From NCBI GenBank assembly GCA_020186115.1, contig WSYJ01000154.1, positions 108,812-172,811 on the forward strand: DNA of 64,000 bases, written 5' to 3'. Below, piece by piece: positions 59,401 to 64,000 of the stretch (its first letter is position 1; each line of letters opens with the position of its first letter). Source of the DNA: Histomonas meleagridis. Taxonomy: Eukaryota > Parabasalia > Tritrichomonadida > Dientamoebidae. The notes beneath the pieces were generated by a model. It saw nothing but the letters and a program-made list of their open reading frames with translations, had not been told where the DNA came from and did not search any database. Position numbers and translations under genes: made by a program.

Positions 59401-62389
59401 TTTCAACTTGCTTTATGTTATTTAATATTTCATCTTTCATAATTAATGAGTTGGAATCTTTAATTAGTCCAAGATTATCTAATACTTCAAATGATGATTC
59501 GATCTTTTGAAGGTTTTCAAGTTGTGTAATTGATGATGGTATTGTTGGATCATTTCTTTGCGTTGATATTTCATTTATTATTTCTTGTTGGATTTCAATT
59601 TCTTGTTTATTCTTTTCGTTTTGTAATACAATAAATTGATTCTTCAAATTATCATAATTCGATTTCATTTTATTTAAATATTTAATTAACGTATCGTTCG
59701 ATGTTAATAAATTTGTAATTTTCGTGTTTTGTTGATCAAGTTCATTTTTGTTTTGTTTAATTCGTTGAATAAATGAATAATGCGTTTCATCTTTAGGATT
59801 TAAATTTGTTATATATGAATCATATCCAATAATATTCACATTAATATCATTTAATATTTTGTTTGTGTCTTCGTTATATCCATTAATATAATGATTTAAT
59901 GATTGTATTAAATGTAATGAACTTGTGTATGGATCGCCAGGAATTTCTTTGTAAATAATTTCGGAATTTTTGATTTGATTTGTTTTATCTTTTTCATTAT
60001 TTGAAACATTTTCACTTTTATTATTATTTTGTCCTTTTGTTTCTATATTTGTTATTTCATTGTTATTTTGTTGCGTCTGTTCTTTATTTGTAATTGAAAC
60101 ATATGAAACTGTTTCATTGTTATTATTGTTTTGTTTTTCATTAACATTATTTTGTTTCTGTTCTTCACTTGGAAACGTTACATGTAGTGTTGTTTCATTG
60201 TTATTATTTTGTTCTTCGTTTGGAAACGTAACATGTGGAATAGTTTCATTAACATTATCAATTATTGTTTGCGATGATGTTAAAGATGATTTCGACTGAT
60301 TTCTTCTATTACGCATTTCTTGTATTTGTTCTTTATCATATTGTTGATAAATTTTTTGTTGTTTAATTGGTTTAAGTTCTTCAAGTTCAGTATCAACATT
60401 TAAAGAAGCAGTGATTTCTGATATTATATCACTATGATTTTCTTCTTCTTTTTCAACTTTTTCATTTTTTATTTCTGTTTTTTCTTCTTTTAATTTTGGA
60501 ATTTCAAGTTGAACTTTTGGCGGCGTATTTACAATTATAATTTTAGGTTCCGAATTTTCGACATTTTCTTCATTATTAACTTCAATAACATTTAAATTGG
60601 AATATTTCAAAAATATATTTTGATTTTGTATTTTTTGATATATCAATGGTTCACTTAAAGTAATTTTAGTTGAAATTTGTTCTTTAGTTTCAGGCGTTTG
60701 TTTTGTTATAATTATTGTTGGAGGAGGTTCATATTTATCAGTGATAATTCCAATTTCTGAATAAGAAATCGATTGAACGTTTTGATATTCTTTAATTTCT
60801 TTTATAGGAACGACATTAACTTCATTAAATATAATACTTTTTGTTAATTTTGTTTTTTTAATTTCATTTTCTTTACTTTGCTTTACATTGTTATTAATAT
60901 TTTTGTTTTCGTTTTTAAGTGTTTGTATTTCATTGCGTAATTCGATGATTTTATTACGTAATTCTTCAATACGTTCATTCGATTCTTTTATAGGAATTGT
61001 CGGCTCATTTTCATTTAAATCATTTACGACTTCTTCAATAGTATTATTCATTCCTTCGAATGTATTAGAAACGTCGTTAATTAAATCTTCGATTTTATTT
61101 TTTGGGTTTTCATCATTTTTCATTTCTAACATTTTCTCTTGTATTTCCATTAGTTTTTCTCTCATTTGTTTTTGTGCATCTGTTGCTACTTTTTCTATTT
61201 TCTTTTTGTAATATCGTTTTTGATTCTTTAATGCCCAATTACTTTGTTCTTCCATTTCATCTTTCATTATTTTATATTTCATTGCGTAATCTTCGAATTC
61301 TTTAAAATTATCGTTTTTTATAATTTGTTTTTGAATAATATTATTATCATTTTTATCTTCTTCAACTTCATCATTTTCATTAGTTTCAATTCCTAATTGT
61401 TTCTTTAAGTTTTGATTTTCGATTTTTTTGTTTTGAAGATTATTATTAATTTTAGTGATTTGATTTTCATATTCATTAATTATTTTGTTGTTTTCTTCAT
61501 TTAACTTTAATACTTTTTCATTAAACTCATTCTCAATTTGTATCTTTTTGCTCGTGATCTCTGAGTTTATGTCATCTTTCTTCATTATTAAATCCATTTC
61601 ATGTTGCGAATTTAACGTTTTAATGCGGTTTTCATATTGTCGTGTTAATAATGTAACTTTACCGGCCCATTCTTCAATGATGTTTTGTCGCTGTGTTTCA
61701 AATTCTTTTTTAAGTTCTTCGATTTGTTTTTCGGCTTCATCGGAAATTGATTTGATTAACGCTTGGGAATTTCCATCGCCTATTTCTTTTAAGATCCGTT
61801 CACGTTCTTGTGATAACTTTTTACGACTTAACTCTTGAACTTGAAAGATTTCTTGCCGATGAATATTATTGATTTCTCGAATTTCATTTTGATGCTTCAT
61901 TTGTAATTCATATAGTTCACTTCGATTGGTCGTTGATTGGTCATTAATGTTTTTGTTCGATGATAACGCTTTGGTCCTTTCATCGACTAAATTTTGTAAA
62001 TGTTTTTGAATTGATGTACTTAACTCTTCTTTTTCTTCTTCTGTTTGATTGAGCTTCTTTTGAAGATCTTCACTGATTTCATTCTGCTTTTGGATTTTGT
62101 TTTGTAAATCTTGGATTTTTTTCTTTAAATCTTCAATTGTAGATTCTTGGATTGATGGTTTAGATTCATTTTTTGGAGTGACAACAGGAAGTGATTGGTC
62201 ACCACTTGATTTTTCTATGTCTTCCCAAAATTCATTTTCTTTAGTTTCATTAAAATACCATCCATCAGGAAGTGAAGATTTTGATTTGGCATCTTTCGGA
62301 TTTGTATTTATTGCTAATGGACGATGCCTTGCGAGCCCAACCTTGTTAGCTACTGCTGAATTTTGCAACAGTGCTGCAGAGTCGCTCAT
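56441..62389 (-). CDS. Giant coiled-coil protein (1982 residues)
   Basis: A single uninterrupted frame with an ATG start (MSDSAALLQNSAVANKVGLA). A Trp-containing segment near the N-terminus (LPDGWYFNETKENEFWEDIE) faintly recalls a WW domain. From about residue 80 onward the protein alternates long coiled coils (IEDLKKKIQDLQNKIQKQNE onward) with Asn/Glu/Gln-rich linkers. Low-complexity repeats include HVTFPNEEQ/HVTFPSEEQ and a 14-residue unit of the type SPAHTTTNANA at about 1570-1605 (42-nt DNA repeat near 57580-57680). A C-terminal coiled coil (LKDQIHKLQEINEKKDSNII) precedes a charged tail. No motor, membrane or catalytic domain is seen. The size suggests a centrosomal, costa or other cytoskeletal scaffold; I do not recognise an orthologue. 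Confidence 0.8.
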   Translation of the reverse strand: MSDSAALLQNSAVANKVGLARHRPLAINTNPKDAKSKSSLPDGWYFNETKENEFWEDIEKSSGDQSLPVVTPKNESKPSIQESTIEDLKKKIQDLQNKIQKQNEISEDLQKKLNQTEEEKEELSTSIQKHLQNLVDERTKALSSNKNINDQSTTNRSELYELQMKHQNEIREINNIHRQEIFQVQELSRKKLSQERERILKEIGDGNSQALIKSISDEAEKQIEELKKEFETQRQNIIEEWAGKVTLLTRQYENRIKTLNSQHEMDLIMKKDDINSEITSKKIQIENEFNEKVLKLNEENNKIINEYENQITKINNNLQNKKIENQNLKKQLGIETNENDEVEEDKNDNNIIQKQIIKNDNFKEFEDYAMKYKIMKDEMEEQSNWALKNQKRYYKKKIEKVATDAQKQMREKLMEIQEKMLEMKNDENPKNKIEDLINDVSNTFEGMNNTIEEVVNDLNENEPTIPIKESNERIEELRNKIIELRNEIQTLKNENKNINNNVKQSKENEIKKTKLTKSIIFNEVNVVPIKEIKEYQNVQSISYSEIGIITDKYEPPPTIIITKQTPETKEQISTKITLSEPLIYQKIQNQNIFLKYSNLNVIEVNNEENVENSEPKIIIVNTPPKVQLEIPKLKEEKTEIKNEKVEKEEENHSDIISEITASLNVDTELEELKPIKQQKIYQQYDKEQIQEMRNRRNQSKSSLTSSQTIIDNVNETIPHVTFPNEEQNNNNETTLHVTFPSEEQKQNNVNEKQNNNNNETVSYVSITNKEQTQQNNNEITNIETKGQNNNKSENVSNNEKDKTNQIKNSEIIYKEIPGDPYTSSLHLIQSLNHYINGYNEDTNKILNDINVNIIGYDSYITNLNPKDETHYSFIQRIKQNKNELDQQNTKITNLLTSNDTLIKYLNKMKSNYDNLKNQFIVLQNEKNKQEIEIQQEIINEISTQRNDPTIPSSITQLENLQKIESSFEVLDNLGLIKDSNSLIMKDEILNNIKQVETKLIENKDINEEEINKIIINSKEFMSGIKNNTQIPTIEIPQEEEINDNNNNNKLISDLKRIRKQRNKLQQEIESEKIKNEMLTTRNIQLMNKLKERTEIKQIDESALKTQLDNMNEIFNNITNDNKVIDIKQLKEQISNMKTIIETTQAQRDMYKAQAEDNEISLTKAEDSILVLKNQINELIQNDEINSKNYNSKDIEQIFNDVELKKLRYEREQDLKKGQEQNKEMEKTLAQNIQLVTRNMELEKEITKLQNEHQKALNTIEEMSIQNSLFKNPIDNEIPSKDTSDKCIQCNFVKDKEEINEVQTITKNQKENSPRKTKNSSTKNQNNFEKEIIKQQNIQNDKEEELINDKLEENENKNQKIDEIIEPIQNEENNLLQNDKSTEITSDINIKQEEQNDIQQQNSQINLNNINNSEEIDDFDQSFETFSTNIEKIMNDLTPQNFEIVPHTVHQPLQWSKKKKLRIPTISDNKNPQSKTPKTQLRLKHPPSLHNNTNNNKDNENIDQSLTIGGAKQGQRQIRGVHGNIKPLRTSMQLINYENQTEATKQNIENLPDILSSYTQNININNNNNERTSSPVHATTNANALSPAHTTTNANASSPAHVTTNSKNVDVPPLVPGSLEANPPAPLRITLVVHQNQVVKEKKPIVIPPNEAQTTTKPIQSVSGTILRQQQIINSTSNEALKAITKLKDQIHKLQEINEKKDSNIIELREKVNDLMINNHRLKVDNIKHIDDLKRSEIHCENLKSRLDICFKELISRDEEIKQLKRQILLLKNYTLPVTKSINNINNVNKEKERIKKEKLQRLNITKMTENALKETENEELKSHLNLILRNQQLSIKKLEEQRKMWSEIEKKNLMAVLSSMSLLSDSNYDKIINNLPKNSPFKSSRVNAMDFVKRINKISFNGEEEDLEEFDNLNDDNKRKQVMPYTKKLELIGKANKEQLDDGKIKDIVERKDSHEVQKVLMEIEHKDKEENRLKNELIRPT
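57575..57680 (-). repeat. Short 42-nt in-frame tandem repeat in the giant coiled-coil gene
   Basis: About two and a half copies of a unit encoding SSPAHVTTNANA-type peptide. Adjacent copies differ at a few bases only. Confidence 0.65.
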
Positions 62390-62564
62390 CCTTGAAAAAA
62401 ACGATTTTTTTTACATCATTATGTAAACAACTGAAATAATTTTTAAAAATTTTAAACGTCTTCAATTCTTGTTTTGTGTTGCTTTAATAGTAACCAAAAC
62501 AGTATGTTTAAACATTAAAAACAAAACTCAAAAAAAAATTTCGTTGGCTTTATAATAATTACAT

Positions 62565-63428
62565 TTATTGAAATTCGATTGTAACGCCGATTGAATTGCA
62601 AAGGAAAATCACTCCTTCTCTAATAATGTAAGAAGGCCTGTCCGTATAATGAGTTCCCTTTATTACTGCCATTTGTTTGAATCCGGAATATTTGGAAAAT
62701 AATTCTTTGGTATTTTGAAGTGGTATGGTAGTGTCATCATCTGCATGTATAAAAAAAGCTGGAGTAAGGCATTCTTCAATTACATCAATTGGGTTCATTG
62801 ACGTAATATCAAATCCAATTTTTGATATGGACCGATCTTTTAATTTTCCTTCAAAATCCCCACCAACTAAAAAAGAAACGTGATGCTCACGTGCTATAGA
62901 ATTTATGGCATCTGTTAATCTGCTAAATGGGGAATCTAAAACTGCTGCTGCAATGTCTTGTTTTTTTGCCATCGTAAAAATTGCTGTGGCTGCACCCATA
63001 GATCGCCCCCAAAGCATTATTTTGTGTATAGGGAAATTGTTTTGAAGAAATAAAATAAGTTCAATTACATCATTAGATTCATTTTTCCCCATTGTAACAT
63101 GTTTTCCTTCGCTATTACCACATGCTGCAAAGTCAAATAAAAATACTGAGATTCCAACTGGAATCATTATTGGAACTAAAAAACGACCTTCTAACTGACA
63201 ACCGGAATTTCCATGAAGATATATAACACAGGGCTCTGACTTGATTGGGTGTTCAGATAAATAAAGTGATCCTATAAGATCTTCTCCTCTAGAATTTCGA
63301 AATTTGATGGGTGTTCTATTTATTTTCCCAAAAGGAGATAAATCATATGAAATAGGCATATCTCTTTCATTGTACACGTATTTTTCTGGATTAATAATAT
63401 AGCTTAGCGCTATATTTGCAGCAAGCAT
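62565..63428 (-). CDS. Alpha/beta hydrolase, ABHD/S33-like
   Basis: A 287-residue serine hydrolase with an ATG start. The oxyanion region is YLHGNSGCQLEGR (HGN at 72-74). The nucleophile is Ser143 in GRSMGA, the acid is one of Asp230-232 in IHADDDTTIP, and the base is His260 in KGTHYTDRP. The N-terminal 12 residues are hydrophobic but too short to be a clear anchor. The arrangement matches the ABHD17/S33-like group, whose members include acyl-protein thioesterases and lipases; the substrate cannot be told. The stop reads TAAATG. The 175-nt gap to the giant coiled-coil gene start (62390-62564) holds no gene. Confidence 0.88.
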   Translation of the reverse strand: MLAANIALSYIINPEKYVYNERDMPISYDLSPFGKINRTPIKFRNSRGEDLIGSLYLSEHPIKSEPCVIYLHGNSGCQLEGRFLVPIMIPVGISVFLFDFAACGNSEGKHVTMGKNESNDVIELILFLQNNFPIHKIMLWGRSMGAATAIFTMAKKQDIAAAVLDSPFSRLTDAINSIAREHHVSFLVGGDFEGKLKDRSISKIGFDITSMNPIDVIEECLTPAFFIHADDDTTIPLQNTKELFSKYSGFKQMAVIKGTHYTDRPSYIIREGVIFLCNSIGVTIEFQ

Positions 63429-63778
63429 TTACCCCACCAAGTCAATGATATAGTAAACTATTCAAAAAGATAACCGTATTCTGGGAACCATAGTCATTAT
63501 GTCCTTCGTTACATTTGTTTTATTTGTATCTTCTTTTCTAATTTTATAAACCGATGAATCAAAAATGGCTTTTAAATATATTTCAAAAAAGTCGATTAAC
63601 ATGAAAAATTTTATTCAACAATTTAATGAAGTATATGAAGACATAAGATTCTAAACCCTAAACAATCATTACACCAAATATGTACAAATATATGAGATCA
63701 ATATTTCAATATAATACACATGTAAAAACAAATGTCATCATGATGAAGATGCAACTGAAATAATAAAAGGATATCATG
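63429..63778. other. AT-rich intergenic sequence
   Basis: No full gene. A short frame at about 63722-63780 reads HHDEDATEIIKGYHEKL and may belong to the relic that follows. Confidence 0.35.
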
Positions 63779-63905
63779 AAAAGCTCCCGATGAGATTGCG
63801 TATGCCAAGAAATACCCCCATCTAAAGGTGGTTACGCCTAGGACAAGACCTCCACTTTCACGAAAGAGTCCTAAAAGGCCACAAGATCCACCAGAAAGTC
63901 ATTAA
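63779..63905 (+). pseudogene. GC-richer coding-like relic with two hairpins
   Basis: One frame is open after a TGA and reads KAPDEIAYAKKYPHLKVVTP, then RPPLSRKSPKRPQDPPESH and TAA. It is basic, Pro-rich and much less AT-biased than its surroundings. The DNA also folds into two stems: GCGTA/TACGC (63798-63802 with 63833-63837) and AGGAC/GTCCT (63840-63844 with 63868-63872). It is either a small gene fragment, possibly of transferred or mobile origin, or a structured RNA. I recognise no family. Confidence 0.3.
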
Positions 63906-64000
63906 ATAAATAAAAAATGACTTACACCAATTTTTTTTTTATATTTTTTTTTTATTTTTTTTATTTTTTCATTTTTTATTTATAATTATTTTCATTTTGA
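63906..64000. repeat. T-rich low-complexity tract
   Basis: Long T runs broken by single A or C residues (63931-63986) mark the window end; no gene. Confidence 0.6.

Overview
The window is a stretch of nuclear genome from an AT-rich, flagellated, hydrogenosome-type protist, most likely a trichomonad and probably Tritrichomonas. The grounds are compact, apparently intron-poor genes, BspA-like leucine-rich surface proteins, DUF3447/ankyrin families, two-repeat MYB factors, clan CA cysteine proteases, TCA-type initiators close to start codons, and TAAA overlapping many stop codons. Naming the genus is inference; no rRNA or tRNA gene was found to confirm it. Several open frames begin at TTG or GTG in a naive reading; I moved starts to the first credible ATG (Hsp70 4118, pseudo-phosphodiesterase 13714, 14597, CTD-type phosphatase 45547, RPS23 46575, Rab 46643, DPF-motif protein 47820, MYB 48474).

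Layout. 0-5.6 kb: a membrane-anchored phospholipase B-like protein, a decayed DUF3447/ankyrin gene, and a lidless Hsp70. 5.6-10.1 kb: gene-poor, with promoter-like repeats, a small coiled-coil protein, a frameshifted BspA-like surface-protein gene and an unidentified coding relic. 10.1-16.8 kb: a long GAF protein ending in a phosphodiesterase-like fold without visible catalytic residues, a coiled-coil protein, a TUP1-like corepressor and histone H4. 17.8-24.7 kb: a protease quarter with one intact cathepsin-L-like gene, one multiply frameshifted subtilisin and one decayed legumain. 24.7-27.3 kb: a Tul1-like membrane RING E3 ligase and the cargo receptor ERGIC3/Erv46. 29.3-33.2 kb: a large coiled-coil protein built on a 56-residue repeat. 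33.3-36.4 kb: two opposed DUF3447/ankyrin loci. 36.4-45.5 kb: a CFAP43/44-type axonemal protein, a diaphanous-type formin and an FCP/SCP phosphatase. 46.1-49.7 kb: RPS23 and a Rab GTPase back to back, a DPF-motif coiled-coil protein, a MYB factor and an NFU-domain protein. 49.8-56.1 kb: a karyopherin-like HEAT protein, more ankyrin debris, and an EFHC1/RIB72-like gene with a lost 5' end and an in-frame TGA. 56.4-63.4 kb: a 1982-residue coiled-coil protein and an alpha/beta hydrolase.

The genes form themes rather than an operon: flagellar and cytoskeletal structure (CFAP43/44-like, EFHC-like, formin, coiled coils), membrane traffic (ERGIC3, Rab, DPF protein, Tul1-like ligase), nuclear control (H4, TUP1-like, MYB, phosphatase, karyopherin) and secreted hydrolases. 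Broken members of large families are unusually dense. The most unexpected pattern is a set of 20-80 nt AT-rich insertions that interrupt ankyrin repeats at the same point of the repeat in three separate loci.
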